Assembly: GCF_036785885.1 (NCBI RefSeq)
Contig: NC_092323.1
Span: forward strand, 16,872,501-16,936,500
DNA from: Coffea arabica
Lineage: Eukaryota; Streptophyta; Magnoliopsida; Gentianales; Rubiaceae
Reading direction: 5' to 3'
DNA length: 64,000 bases
Shown piece by piece: positions 10,347 to 23,190 of the stretch (positions within the stretch are counted from its first letter, which is position 1; every line of letters begins with the position of its first letter). The notes beneath the pieces were generated by a model, which ran no database searches, was not told the origin of the DNA, and was given only the letters and a program-made list of their open reading frames with translations. A program made the translations under genes and the position numbers.

Positions 10347-13300
10347 CTAGGTAACGCGGATAAGCAGCACGACCATTACGAAGATAAGAGTCATGACAAA
10401 CATCAGGAGCCATGTGAAACACGAGGTCTTGGAACTCTGGGAAAACACGCCTGCGGCCCGAGTATTAGCATGCCCTGTGCTGGCTAAACTATGTTCAACT
10501 GCTCTTTCTGTCGAATCAAGTAGCTGCACTCAACAAATTATATATATATCAGTCAACATGACAAACCCCTAAAATAAAAAAAGAAACCTGGGAAACCGAA
10601 ATTCTGAAAATGTCGTCACAAACTACAAATGCAAAGCAGCAACCAACCCAGAAAGAGAGAAAAAGGGTTCCAGAAAATACAACAGAATATCTTCAATCCA
10701 AAACAGGAGCTCTAATGCAGACATGATGAATCAAGTGGTTACATTTTGCAACCTTCTCAGATGGGCAAGCTAGTAAATGCTTTTGGAGGCAATATAAGTA
10801 CTAAATTCTAGCTCCGATGGTGATGAAATGCCATTATACATTAACTGCGGCACCTTTTCTCAGTTGCTTTTTTTTTTTAGTTGCTTGAAATAAGCTCACT
10901 ACAAGTCTTTTTTTGTCTCACGTTAAATGCTGCTTTAAGGTGTTATCATTTGCTCTTAACTTCTGCCCTTAGCTTATCTTAAGCTAAGAAAAGCCAATAT
11001 TAATATGCAGACCATGAGGTGCAACTGAGAAAGGCTTTAATCAATCAAATTTTCAGAACAAAAACATCCTTCTAATGTTGTGAACACCTAATATCATTTC
11101 ACATTTTCTGTATTCATCTTTGCAAAAGCTGAAGCAAACAGGAAAATGCCTGTAGGCTCCCACATATCAATTTCAAAATTATCTTCATAGTTTCTTTATA
11201 TTTTCCTTTGCCAGTGAAGTTCTTCGTAAAATAAGTGAATGTGATTCCTGAAATGTAAATTAGCACTATCAAATTCCCTATTCCTTTGTCTGCTCATGTT
11301 TTCTATGAAACAGAACAAAGCCTTTACAAATGAGCATAACTACAACTTGCAGATCCTGCAAGGACACAAAGGAGATCTATCTCTCCTCCTACCATGAACT
11401 CATTCCTAAAGCAAATCTTTTAGCATCAGTTATAACATTTTCAAAGCAACAGCTCATTTAAACCACAGAGATCATCTATACCGGCCCAGTAAATGAAGAG
11501 AAACACTGGAACAAAAATTGCAAGCTCATAGCACTAAGCAAAAATTACACAAGTGACATAGCTATATCCATAACATAAAGATACAACAGGATTGCTCTAA
11601 AATTGAACAGCTCAGATGGCCAAAATTATAAAAGGCACCGGTCTTAACCCAAAGATGCAACTCGATTGCACCTAAAATTGAACAGCTCACATAATGACAG
11701 TTATAAATGGCACTTAGCAAACAATTTGAAGCATCTACAACACAAAGAATCTGCATGACAGAATTCAAAATAGGTCTTAATTCCCAAAAACTACTTGAAG
11801 ATTAGTGGCACCAAGGACCAGGATTCAAACTCCCTCCAACATAAACAAAATTAAAAGTGGGGTGTGGGTAATGCTGTTGCAATGTTTGGCTTAGGAGATC
11901 ATCCCTCATCATTCTAAATCGGAATAAACATCAGCACCTTTTTGGTGATGACACATCACTTCCTAGCAGCGGACTTTACTTCTCTATTTACCTAATTATG
12001 GAGCTCAAAGCTCTTCTGTTGAGAGAAGAATAATGAACCTAGCAAAATCCAGCAAGAGAAACAAAAGGGGTGCGTCCATTTAACTGATGTAAGTCCATCA
12101 TTTTCTGACATATTTACTACTATAAGGAGATCAGACTATGCCTTTTGGTAAGACCATTATTTTCAGGAAAAGTTACCGGGAATAGTTAACAACAGAACAA
12201 ACAATCAAGCTGTAACTACCAAGTTATCATTGACAAACTAGTTAAACCCCATCAGCATAGTTATAGAACATTCAAGAAGCAACCTACACTAAAAGCTACC
12301 TAATAAATCTTTTACAAGATTGGGAACAGGAAAAACACTGAAAATAACTAAATCATTTCAATCTTAATGGACTGAATATGCACAAAATCAGCAAGACAGC
12401 ATAACATTTCCTCTATGCATCATACTGGGTGAACAAAACTGGAAGAAGAAAGAAGCATGAGCATGTATGATTCTGTGTGTCAGCTAAATGTATTACTTGA
12501 AGAAAATGCCAATGTAGTAAACCTTGTTTCTAACCCAAAAAGAACAAACTCACACATAGAAACTTGGACCCCGTTCACAAAAACATGTTGAATATTTTAT
12601 GTTGCCAGTGTGAAAGCAATATAACTTACTTTCTCAGTGTTTTTGACAGATTGATTCATCAACAGACTACTTTCTTTGAGTTGCCGTGCCAAGTGAACCA
12701 TTTCATCAGTTAAATCCTCTTGAAGCTTCCTGTAAAAGCATAATCTCAGCATAATCTGCTAGAGAACAGCAAGGAGGAAGAAGGGCGCCTATGGTGCATT
12801 CTCTTCCTCACTGTTGAAGATATGTAATCTGATATTATGGAAAGATTTGATATTGTAAATATTAGGAAAGATTTGATTTGATTGATTATAGTATCATGTG
12901 ATTATAGTATCATATATTAATTAGGTAATAGTATGATTATAGTATCATATGATTATAGTATCCACTTGTGTATATATATTTGTATATTGTGTAGTCCAAG
13001 AATGAGATGAAGAAGAGCATTTTTTCTCTCCCTTTTTTCTTAGTTTACATGGTATCAGAGCTTCAGGCTCTGTTATTAGTATGTCTTTTGATGTGACCCT
13101 ATTGAGTCACTTTTAGGTCGTGACCCTATTGAGTCACTTTTAGGTCGTGAACCTATTGAGTCACTTTTGAGAAGAAGGTGGGACAAGATTACAATGTTCG
13201 TGATTTTTAACCCGTTGGGATCTGTTGAACCTTTTGTGAGATTTGACCCGTTGGGACCTGTTGAGCCTTTGCATCTTGGTCCGTTGGTGGCTCGTTGTGG

Positions 13301-16300
13301 TTCGTTGGGACTTTTGTGGTTCGTTGAGATCCGTTGGGACTTTTACGGAGAAGGTGGAGCTTGTTTGATATTTGTCTACTATTTACCGATGTTGGATACA
13401 CGCCAAGGTGGAGATTTGTTGAGTATGTCATTGTATCCCACATCAAAACTTTTATAAAGAAATATCTCATTTTGGTGGTTATAAATATAGTGGAGTTAAG
13501 TGAGTTTAATCGTGCTAAGGGCACCACCCCAAGTGCCATTTGCACCAGTCATGTGAGAACTGGAGAACAGTTAGCTGATATCTTCACTAAGCCTCTAAAT
13601 GGTCCGAGAATTGATTACATTTGTGGCAAGATGGGCATGATTAACATCTATGCTTCATCTTGAGGGGGAGTGTTGAAGATATGTAATCTGATATTATGGA
13701 AAGATTTGATATTGTAAATATTAGGAAAGATTAGATTTGATTGATTATAGTATCATATGATTATAGTATCATGTGATTATAGTATCATATATTAATTAGG
13801 TAATAGTATGATTATAGTATCCACTTGTGTATATATATTTGTATATTGTGTAGTCCAAGAATGAGATGAAGAAGAGTATTTTTTTTCTCTCCCTTTTTTC
13901 TTAGTTTACATCAATTAAAAAGTCCTAACGAACTCGGGGACAACTCAAGCATAAGGCTAATAAACCAGAATAGCTCAAGTTTACCCCTGTCATAGACATT
14001 TTTTTTTTTTTTGGGGGGGGGGGAAGCAAGAAGATGATATATATCAAGGTACAAAAAAATTGATTCTATTATCTAATATTCAAGTCAAGAAATGTTGGCC
14101 TCACTGAAATTTGGTACCACTTTTTTTTGTATTACATTATTAATAAATTATGAGTTATTCAACTGGAAAGTCTAGTTTCACAATCTCATATTGGAATAAA
14201 TTTCAGCAAAAAAGTTTCATTTTCGCATTTTTGTAATAAAGACATATATTCCTTTTCTCTAGTCCTTCGTTTTGATTATCATGCTCATTAGCAAATTTCA
14301 AGTGTCTATTTCATTTATCTTGTTTCTTTGACCCTTTTATTGATGACTTTTGATAGTCAGTTGTGCTTCTGATATGTGTCCATGAACATGCATTGTGTTT
14401 AAGGGACAAGATTCTAGACAGACGGATTCTGATTTTGTAAATTTGCATGTTTCCTTGAGTATTTCAACATTCAACTAAATTTTAGGATAATTAAATACTA
14501 TATTTGTTTACGAACCAAGAAAGTTTTGCTTAAAAAAAGTTGTTTTAATCAACTTTCTTAATTAATTAAGGAAAAGACACAGACACAAACAAGGTCTGAC
14601 AAGAAATCCATTCATCCTCTCCAACCACACCTAGCAGAAGTGGTTTTCCTTTGGTCCTGTCATATGTAATTTATATAAAGGATGCTATTGGGAGTTTATA
14701 ACCTACTAATTCGAACACCAAGTCCAAACCAGACCTTCTAGTTCCAGTAAGCTTATATGGCTATCAGGAGCATTTTTTCAGGCAGAAACTTTACTACATT
14801 GGTATCTAAACAATACCTGTGTTTCTGAATATGTGTTTGTGAAGAAGCATCCAATTTGACTGGCGTTGATTGCTCGGATTCTACAGTATCATGAGACCCA
14901 TCTTCAGTAATAGACTGGGGCCTGCAAAATTCAAAATTGAACTTACAAATACCAAGAAGCAAGCATACAACAACAGATACCCAAATTTGCATGAGTGCTT
15001 ACCCAAATCTCCTCCTTAATCCTCTTGGGGATTGAACACTTTCCCTGGCTTTAGCTGCATCAGTGACAGAAGTTCCAAGAGAATGGTCCTCGGTTACTTC
15101 CACTATAGACTGAATTTTGCCCAAAAAAAAAAAAAATCAATCTACTGAAGCAACACACCATAAGGTTCAGGAAGCTAAAATTCCACACACCCAATCAGTA
15201 ACAAAACTACATGTTACAACAGGGAACTACTTCCATCCGTTCTCCTAAGGAAGACCTTAATGATGATGCTCAAAACAAGGTGGTGTTTGGAAAAGAATAA
15301 AATTGCTTTTATCAGAGATACAAGATTGAGCTAACAACATGCAGAAATATGGTACCAAAAGTTCCCATGGAGAGCCACTTTATCTGCAATGCAACATCCA
15401 AGTAAAAACTGGTCCTAGTTCAATGATGGCAAGCTAGCTGCAAACAGGAATTTATTTTCCTCTTGCCAATAGAGTTGAAAAAGAAAATGGATTAACCTTC
15501 CTTTTCAATGATAAGTAGAAAATGAAAAGATTCATGTATTTAAATTTAACAAATTCTAACTATTTAACATTTATTTTTCTCAAACCAGTTCAACAAACAA
15601 ATAGACAAACTAAGTTCTCATGAAAACCAGCCAACCCAGAAATGCTTCATACACTATTCAAGGAACTCTTTGTCCAAACTAATCTGAGACCCATACACGC
15701 TCAGTAAAAAGACACCAGGCCAAGGAAGATAGGATATAGAAAGATGGCATACCTATGCCCAACCATGCAATACGGCATGCCTCAAGATTACTTTCTTACA
15801 GATTATTTGTCAGAAAAATCATCGAAGAATTACACCAACAAATGTGGTATTGTAAACTGCCAAACATTGATGCAGATCTAATTGCTTGGAAAGAAGTATT
15901 ATGTAACACCACACAAGGTCAATGGTAGGCAAACAAGTTTACAGATCAAACTCTAAAGGATTAGAAATAGGAGAAACTTGCAAACTAATTTCTTTCCTCC
16001 AGTCTTTTAAGCCCCCTCACCTTCGGCTTCCCCTGTCACATCCTCTGCCAAGTGGCAATTTCCATTCCAGCACATTTTTAAGAGTTGATTGACAAGAGAC
16101 TTAATAAAAAATTGGATTATACATCTTTTCATTGAGGAATTATGGCTGAAATGGCATAGTTTTTGGAGATTGTAGCCAAAATAATGTGCTGTATGAGAAG
16201 TTTCTAATTTGAGCGGAATATTTCTTATATATCAATTTTGAAGGACTGAAAATAACTATGCCACTATTACATTGATGTGCCTTACCTGTCAAGATAAGTA

Positions 16301-17711
16301 TGTTTATGGAGTGGTTAGTGATGTTTCAGCTTGATGGGGTCCTGTAGATAAACCTCAAATGCAGAAGAAAATAATGAAAGAAGGAACAAAAGGAAAAGGC
16401 AAAGAAAAAAACAAGTAGGGGAAAAGGGACAGAACCAAAGTAAACAGCACGCACCCATCTAAGTGCTATGCTAGAGGATGATACTGTTATTTCATAAAAC
16501 ACTACATTTAGAGTAAACCTGAAGAAAAAGTAACATTATTTATCCTATTACTCAAGTGACTTAACCTACCAGTGCTTTCTTTTTTAATTTAATTGACATG
16601 CCCAACAACATAGTATCAATCTGCTACAATATCTACAAATTGCCAGACGATTTTTTTAAGCATACAAACTTGTATACACTCTTTAAACACATAGTATCAA
16701 TCTGCTACAATATCTACAAATTGCCAGACAATTTTTTTAAGCATACAAACTTGTATACACTCTTTAAACTATTGAAACCAAAAAATGATCAGTAACTCAC
16801 CTCCACCTCAGGGGTAGCTAATCTGGCAGCAATAACTTCAATTTGGTTAGAATACTCAGTCAGCCTAGCTTTTGAAATCCTGTTCAAAAAGCAGCAAAAG
16901 CAGAGTAAGGAAAAGCTTTATTTCTAGATAAGGAAATAGTTGAGTGGAAGATTTGTTGTGTGTCGAGATTCATTAGGAAATTTTGAACCCTGACCTATGC
17001 TCTGCCATTTAGAGGTCTATGCTATTTCCAATAAAAGATAAAATCCAATTGAAGTTCCATGGTCCATAGGTTAGGGGACCATGAATACTTGCATCTAACA
17101 AAGTATGAGCATAACAAAGCAAATAACTTGTGCTGTTTGTATGTATCTTTCCTGCAACGAGTCCACCCCCACTTTCTTCAGATAAATTTTGACCAGCTGT
17201 GCTCAAAATGGTTAAAACGTTTCTTTTCATGTCTCTGTTTTCCTATTAAAAATAAAACCTTTATAGGGAAAAAACATAAAATAGAACATTGCATAAAGAC
17301 CTTGGTAATCCTTCGTTAGTCTTCTCTTCAGCCAATTGCTCCAGTTGCTCTCGTAACGTGGCAACATACTGGACACCAAGAGACAATAATGAACAAAAGA
17401 TTTTAAAAAACAAATAGTTAAAGCCCAAAAGCGCCTCAATCAGTTATAAGATTTAAACAAATTTTGGCTCACTGAATTATTTAAAATCAATATCTAATAT
17501 GAAGTAGAAAAGGGAACAAGAAATATCTTTTCTGCTAAAGGACAGAAGATAACAAAGTAACACAGTAACACAGCACAAAAAGTCATTACCCAATACACAG
17601 TTGGACTTGAGAGGTCTTTACACATACATGTATGAGCTTTGCCTGATTCTGTTGCTGTGGGGCAGCTGCCAGTAACCTCCTCAAATTGATCTCTGTTTTG
17701 CTCAAACCCAT
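10347..17711 (-). CDS. USE1: USE1-type ER Qc-SNARE, complete, seven coding exons
   Basis: Coding exons on the minus strand, in order: 17711-17628, 17368-17301, 16879-16801, 15109-15003, 14921-14817, 12729-12630, 10523-10347. Every junction is GT-AG and the lengths (84, 68, 79, 107, 105, 100, 177) sum to 720 nt, giving 239 residues plus TAG, the length expected of plant USE1. The N-terminus ([18 protein letters not shown]) and the segment [20 protein letters not shown] match plant USE1 as I know it. Order: N-terminal helical region (1-80), variable Ser/Glu-rich linker (80-140), SNARE helix (about 145-215) and a C-terminal tail anchor [19 protein letters not shown]. Known USE1 acts in the ER SNARE complex for Golgi-to-ER retrograde fusion. 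A leader exon at about 19568-19610 is spliced to 17719. Introns carry a Copia-derived mini-LTR element (12812-13910) and an 81-bp tandem duplication (16608-16769) that leave the frame untouched. Confidence 0.92.
11578..11713. repeat. diverged tandem duplication in USE1 intron 6
   Basis: Two imperfect units of about 62 bp, at 11578-11638 and 11652-11713, share AAAATTGAACAGCTCA and end in a TATAAA(A/T)GGCAC motif. Local duplication, no recognised function. Confidence 0.5.
13050..13061 (+). other. primer-binding site for initiator tRNA-Met
   Basis: TGGTATCAGAGC, the standard plant tRNA-iMet complement, sits immediately 3' of the left LTR. Confidence 0.85.
13094..13168 (+). repeat. 27-bp tandem repeat inside the mini-LTR element
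   Basis: Nearly three units beginning TGACCCTATTGAGTCAC (13094, 13121; variant at 13148). A diverged GTTGGGA-CTGTTGA repeat follows to about 13270. Confidence 0.7.
13550..13663 (+). pseudogene. C-terminal remnant of Copia pol (RNase H end)
   Basis: The last 37 codons contain the Copia signature ADIFTKPL followed by the conserved Gly-Lys-x-Gly-Met-Ile-Asn segment and a stop just before the polypurine tract. This is the extreme 3' end of Ty1/Copia pol, kept when the rest of the internal region was lost. It shows that the miniature element derives from a Copia element. Confidence 0.8.
16608..16769. repeat. 81-bp perfect-period tandem duplication in USE1 intron 3
   Basis: Units 16608-16688 and 16689-16769 differ at one base that I can see (GACGAT versus GACAAT). 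The near identity implies a recent duplication. The end lies about 30 bp from the splice donor of exon 3 at 16800. Confidence 0.9.
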
Positions 17712-19567
17712 AGAAATTCCTACATGTGTCAATGCTTGTTGATCAGAATAACCTTATTTACCTTTAAGTCAATGTATATGATAGTTAGAAGTAAATTATA
17801 AATGCCTTTACAAGCCAAAAGGAAGCATATTTCAGTGCATAAATACACATAATTGTGCAAATATCAACTTGAAGCAGTATCGATTCGATGTCTCTGATTT
17901 TTCTTTCGCAGTTTCAAAGTTCAAGATCAAAGAAATTTCATATACATACTCCTAAGCAGAAGTTTCTAGATTTCCAGATGGTATTGTAAATGATGAATGG
18001 GAGCTTGCTACTTTTACTTAAACCTTTGAAGAAAACATATGAGCTTTACTGAGTATTAGAAAAAGTAGTATAGCTTAAAAAGACATTTCATAGTTTACAC
18101 AATCGGGATGTAAGAGAAACAATCAATCAAAAGAATTATCACTAATGCAATCACCTTGCAGCTGCAACAATAAGGTGAAATCAAAACCAAAAAGTGTAAG
18201 AAAATCATACTACCCAGACAAAACTTAACACCTCCTAACTCGATTATCTGCTCATCAAGCTTGTCAGCCCCAAACAGGGATACTCACAGTCAACCTTGAG
18301 CTCCCCAAGTACTTGTCTTAGGATTCAAATCCCACTCTAGTAGTACTTGAGCTCAAATTAAAGGCAAAATTAACCAAAAGCAAAACCCCAAAAGTTTAAT
18401 CAACCCATTAATGGAAGCCATGAACTGATATCTAACAGCCAGAATTGCTCAAAAATCAATCAATTCAAACCACAATTACTCATATTTAGTTCCAAACTCC
18501 AATTAGCATAGCAAAAATTAGCATAGCAACGCACAACAGTGTGGACCTAAGAAAAGAAACCACAGCTTGCAACTGTTTTACATATTTCGGCATTTTCATA
18601 AACACTTCAAAGGCAAGTACTTAAAGAAGGGAAAAATGATATTCCACTCAAAAGAGGCCAAAACACATCAGACAAAGCAGAGAAACTACTTCACTGGTGT
18701 TTCAGTTATGCATTTAAACAATGCTGACAAACTACTTTTGTCCCTGATTCTTTCCTTCTCTTTTGGATGCGTCTGTGTTTTCTTTTTTTCTTTCTTCTTT
18801 TACAATCGCATGCAAAACCTTTTTTTTTTGGGTTAGTTGCAACCCCCCCCCCCCCCAAAAAAACAAAAAAAATCCGCAAAAAAAAAAGAAAACAAAATTT
18901 TATTCCCATTTATTAAATGATCAATTCATCCTCCATCAGAAGCTTAAGTTACCAAAGAACCCTGTTTAGTGGAGGAGATTGGCGTTTTATTAGACCATAC
19001 AAATAACCTATGAGGTCTCAATTTGAATGAAAATTAGAACTATTGGGGGTTAGACGTGACAATAAGCTAAACAAGAAAATTTTGAAGGCAATTTTGAGAA
19101 ATATCAACTTCTTCCTCGGATCAGATATCCAGCATCTCTGATTCTTCTTCTTCATTATTTGATTCCTCAAGTCAGAATCAGGCCATCGTTGGACTAGCTG
19201 GACTTTAACCATTTTCACACTAGCAACACACACAGGTCCCACAGTAATCAAACAAAAGGAACATGAATTCCTTCATCTCTTTCGTTTTGATATTTCCTTC
19301 GGGAATTTCTACAAACGGCTATTGCGCAAAATTCCTATTGACAATCTTCACAGGAATGTAGACAGAGTAGAACCCAAAAATTTTCACATGTAATTAGCAC
19401 AAAAGCAGCAGCAAAATTCAATATTAACTATCAACGTACCAGTAAAGTGAAAAGAAGAAAAATGTATTAGACCCAAAATTTCGACAAAACACCTGAACTT
19501 CCCATATATTTCATATGCACAAATAAAGCAGCCGAAATTATAGCTTGGAATAGAGGAAAGAATAGAC

Positions 19568-19640
19568 CTTCAGCAGTGATCGAGGCGGAATCCGGTGAGG
19601 GGTGGCGACGCCGTCCTGGTTTTCTGACGTTGCTAAGACT
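19568..19640 (-). promoter_or_regulatory. USE1 leader exon and promoter-proximal region
   Basis: The only GC-rich patch upstream of USE1. Read on the minus strand it ends CACTGCTGAAG followed by GTCTATTC, a donor-like site; the matching acceptor ATGTAG is at 17720, eight bases before the ATG. This would give a 1.85 kb intron in the 5' leader. The transcription start itself is not identifiable. Homopolymer C/A runs at 18840-18890 lie inside this intron. Confidence 0.5.
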
Positions 19641-19777
19641 GACGTCACTGATCTGCGTTTTTTTTTTTAATTTTAGTTTCCCCTTTGTTGTTTATTTTTG
19701 CTGGGCTGGGGGCTGCAATTAAACCCCCTAGACGCATTCCACAAATGTCTGTTTATTTTTAATTCTTGTTTTAGATT

Positions 19778-21099
19778 GGGAAAATGTTCAAAATGTTTCC
19801 CATATTTTGTAAAATAATTTTTTTCATCCTTTACTTTTAAAAGTATACTTTTACGTCCCTTACAAATTCATATTAATTAAATTTAATTCCTATCTAGGTT
19901 TCCGGCTAATTTTTTGTCGGAATCCATCACGTGGCTTGCACGTGATCACTTTTTAAGGGTAAAATTATCAAATCAAAATTACATAATTCAATCCATAGTC
20001 TCTCACATTTCACAAAATGAATTTTTCATCCCTCATATATTACAAAATAAATTTTTTCATTTCTCATTGTTCATGTGTATGAATAACTTTTTTTAAAACT
20101 AATTTATATATCTATTTGATCTCACCTGGACAATACGAATAGCATGTAATATATCTCTATTTAATTTTCGCCTAAACATACTGTTTATGTGAAATTAAAA
20201 TAGATATATACAGGGGTTTAAAAAAGTCGTTAGTTTTTCACTCATATTCATTCCTTTTACTCGAAAATTGAAAACAAAGAAAACATTTAATTCTAAACAT
20301 TATCAAGTGTTTATATCGAATTAAATTTAGACAGAAAAAATAAACAAAGAAAAAGTATGACAAAAAGAAGTAAGTAATTGACACTTTCAAATTTTAAAAT
20401 AATCATAAGGTAAGAAATTCAACTATTGGTCTTAAAAGTAGCGAGTAAAAATTTCAAATTTAAACTGCAATTTGTTAGCATGACTATAGAATTCGAATTA
20501 ACACCGATTAATTAGATACTCTTATTAAACAATTCAATAAATGAATTATTAATAAAATAGAAAAGACTACAAATATTGAATAGATTCACATGGTGAAATC
20601 ACATATATATATATAGGTTTAAAACAAAATTATTAGATTTAAACCCATGTATATATCGATCTGTTTAGGTGAAATCAAATAGAGATATATTACATATTAT
20701 TTGTGTTGTTTATATGAAATCAAATAGATATATTCATGAATTAAAAAAAATAAAAACTATTCGTACACGTGGTCAATGAGAGATAAAAAAATTCATTTTG
20801 AGAAATCTGAGAGATGAAAAAATTTATTTTGTGAAATGTAAGGGACGAAATGATTCATTTTGTGAAAATGTAAGGGACTATAGATGGATTATGTAAATTT
20901 TAATTTGATAATTTTGCCCCTAAAAAATGATTACATGCCTTGCATGTGATGAATTCCGGCCAAAAACTAGTCGAAAACCTAAATAGGGACCAAATTTGAT
21001 CAATGTGAATTTGTAAAAGATGTAAAAGTACACTTTTAAAAGTAAGAGACGAAAAAAGTCATTTTACAAAATGTGAGAAACGTTTTGAACGATTTTCCC
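19778..21099. mobile_element. foldback Mutator-like element (1.32 kb), 9-bp target duplication
   Basis: Very long inverted arms, about 19778-20220 and 20650-21099, begin GGGAAAATGTTCAAAATG and close with the complement ending TTTTCCC. A perfect 9-bp direct repeat TTTTAGATT (19769-19777 and 21100-21108) bounds it. Long terminal inverted repeats plus 9-bp duplications identify a Mutator-like foldback element. No transposase is present. A diverged relative appears near 41285-41355 (AAGGAAAATTTTGAACGATT). Confidence 0.85.
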
Positions 21100-21249
21100 T
21101 TTTAGATTTTAGCCTCGAGATTATTTTGAGGGACAACTCATTTTGTGCCTCTGTCCGATGCACTTGTATGATGTATCAACTTCTATACATAGACTCTCGT
21201 TCCATAATCCTACCAGCATGTTAAAACTAAAAACAAGAAATTGAGCGTC

Positions 21250-23190
21250 ATTTTTGTCAGACGCTACGTATGAATTAAGTGTTTTTGGAGTGTTTTCTAA
21301 AAGTTTTATTGTAACGACATACGAAAAAACTTTTACCCCAAGTGGTTAGATGTGCTTGGAGTATTAGATATTTTTAAGAATATATTTTAAAATATTTTTA
21401 GAATTTAAAATTTTAATGAAGTTTTTTTAAAATAAAAAGAAAAACACTTCACACCACCGCCTTTATCACCCCTTTCCCTCTCCATCCTCCACTGCTACCA
21501 CCACCGCCCCTCTCCCTCCCCCTCCCTCCTCCCTCCTCCCTTTTCCTTTTCCTCTCTTCTTCTTGTTGAGCTCATACAAGCCAGAAAAATGGAGGAAAGG
21601 GATGGGATCGCAAGGGAAGAGGAGAATAGGAAAAAGAAGGTGAAAGAAAAGGGAGAAGAGAGAAGGATGGAGAGGGAGAAGGAGAGGAAGGGGAGGGGAG
21701 GCAATGGTGGCGCCATGGTGGAGCTAAGACCCCACAGTAAGTGGGGTCAAAATTTAGTACAGTAAAATTTATTTTTTAAAAAATAAAACTACTAACATTA
21801 TATACATGTTATAATTATACCCTACGAATATTTTTTAAAAATGTTGCAAAATCAATTCATTATCAGTTTTGTTAAATGCTTCTTTTTCAATGTAAGTAAC
21901 TGAACCTCTTGAATTTTTTAAAATAATTTGCGAATCACCATCAATTTTATCTTCTACAAGTTTCTTTTATAAAATTTATCTTTACCCTATTATAAATAGA
22001 AATCATAATAACTTAATTTCATATTATAAACAAAAAGTTTACCATCCACTTGAATAATTCTTATTTTTGAAGACTTTGTAGTTTAAAAAAAATTGATTTG
22101 AAGAATTAATTTTCTCGCTCTACTCAAGAAAGTTCATCACTTGTGTTTCAAAATTTTAGATCAATTATTCTCAAACTAACTTCCATAGATAATTTGAAAT
22201 AAATTCAAAATTATTGTGATGGTAAGAATTATGAATTTTCAATTTTTTGGGGTCAATATATATATAGGAAAGAGAATTTAATAAAATATAATGAGGTCAA
22301 ATCAGATGCATCTTTAAAATTTTTCAAATTTCCTAAAGCTAAGAACTAATTTTTCAAAGTCTTGACCCCACTTGCTTATACGTGCCTCCAAGAGGTCGTG
22401 ATGGGTGGTGACGTGCGATGGTAGTGGTAGATGATGGATGGAAAAAGATAGAAGTGATAGGTTTTTATTTTATTTTTATTTTGTTGTTAGTTGTATTTGA
22501 AATTTGTATGGATTAGGTATTTTTGAGAGTATTTTTTGTAGTGTTTTATAGTTTGACTATATATTTGAAAAACTTATTTATGAAAAAATCGTCAATCTAT
22601 ACAAACAAAAAATGATAATAAAATAAAACAACCCCTACTACCCCTTTCTCTTCTCTTACCTGTCACCACCCACCACCACCAACCACTGTCACCACCCTTC
22701 CCCTCATTTCCTTCCCTACACCACCACCTCCCTTCCTTCCTCTTCCTCTTCTTGCTTCCTCTTCCTCTCTCTTCTCCCTCTCCTCCCTCGCAACCCCGTT
22801 CCTTCTTGGAAATCTTGCTATATGGTTGCGGCCACTGCAGCCAAATCTAATCCGATGTCTAATTGCTAGCCGTGACCAAACTAGGAAGAATGGAGGGGCG
22901 GGGGTTGTGTGAGATGGGAGGGGAGAGGAGGAAGGAAGGGGAGGAGAGAGTGAGAAAGAGGTGGTGGCAGTGACAGATGGTTGTGATAAGAAATAATAAA
23001 TTTTTTAATAATATCCTAATAAAATTTTAAATTGTAAAAACACCCCAAACTATATCTCCAAAAATACCTAATTCAAACAGACAATCTAAAGTGAAAATTT
23101 TCAAATAAACTGTAGCAGTAAATTTTTTGAAAAATACTTTTAAAAGCATCTAATCCATATGAATTTGTTTTTAAAAGCATCCTTTGGCTT
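21250..23190. repeat. cluster of degenerate GTTTGGAT-type MITEs with CT- and GA-rich blocks
   Basis: Several blocks of alternating pyrimidine-rich (21470-21560, 22660-22790) and purine-rich (21590-21710, 22890-22975) sequence are set between AT-rich arms that read TATTTTTGAGAGTATTTTT or its complement. Similar arms occur at 40398-40640 and 51468-51660. They look like nested or rearranged copies of one non-autonomous DNA transposon. Ends and target duplications could not be fixed. The 73-residue frame at 21495-21716 is low-complexity. Confidence 0.4.

Larger units (their letters stand above)
12812..13910 (+). mobile_element. 1.1 kb TRIM-like Copia-derived LTR element in USE1 intron 5
   Basis: Two LTRs, 12812-13049 and 13671-13910, both start TGTTGAAGATATGTAATC and end TTAGTTTACA. 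A tRNA-iMet primer-binding site TGGTATCAGAGC follows the left LTR directly, and a polypurine tract GAGGGGGAG precedes the right one, so the element is structurally complete for LTR priming. The internal 620 bp is far too short for gag-pol and holds only a Copia pol tail (13550-13663) and a 27-bp tandem repeat (13094-13168). The LTRs differ mainly by the arrangement of a GATTATAGTATCAT subrepeat. The flanks TCACT/TCAAT are at best a degraded 5-bp duplication. It lies antisense to USE1 and between splice sites, so it should be removed with the intron. Confidence 0.85.

Noticed and set aside
13167..13545. Frames on both strands inside the mini-LTR element
   Set aside because: They arise from GTTGGGAC-type internal repeats; only the 37-codon Copia tail at 13550-13663 is recognisable.
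17009..17439. Overlapping short frames in USE1 introns 1 and 2
   Set aside because: They overlap introns and exon 2 in wrong frames; the real exon is 17301-17368.
18763..18969. Frames across the poly-C and poly-A tracts in the USE1 leader intron
   Set aside because: Products are homopolymers of Lys and Pro, with no conserved sequence.
21495..21716. 73-residue frame rich in Pro, Ser, Phe and Leu
   Set aside because: Low-complexity translation of purine-rich repeat sequence within the MITE cluster.
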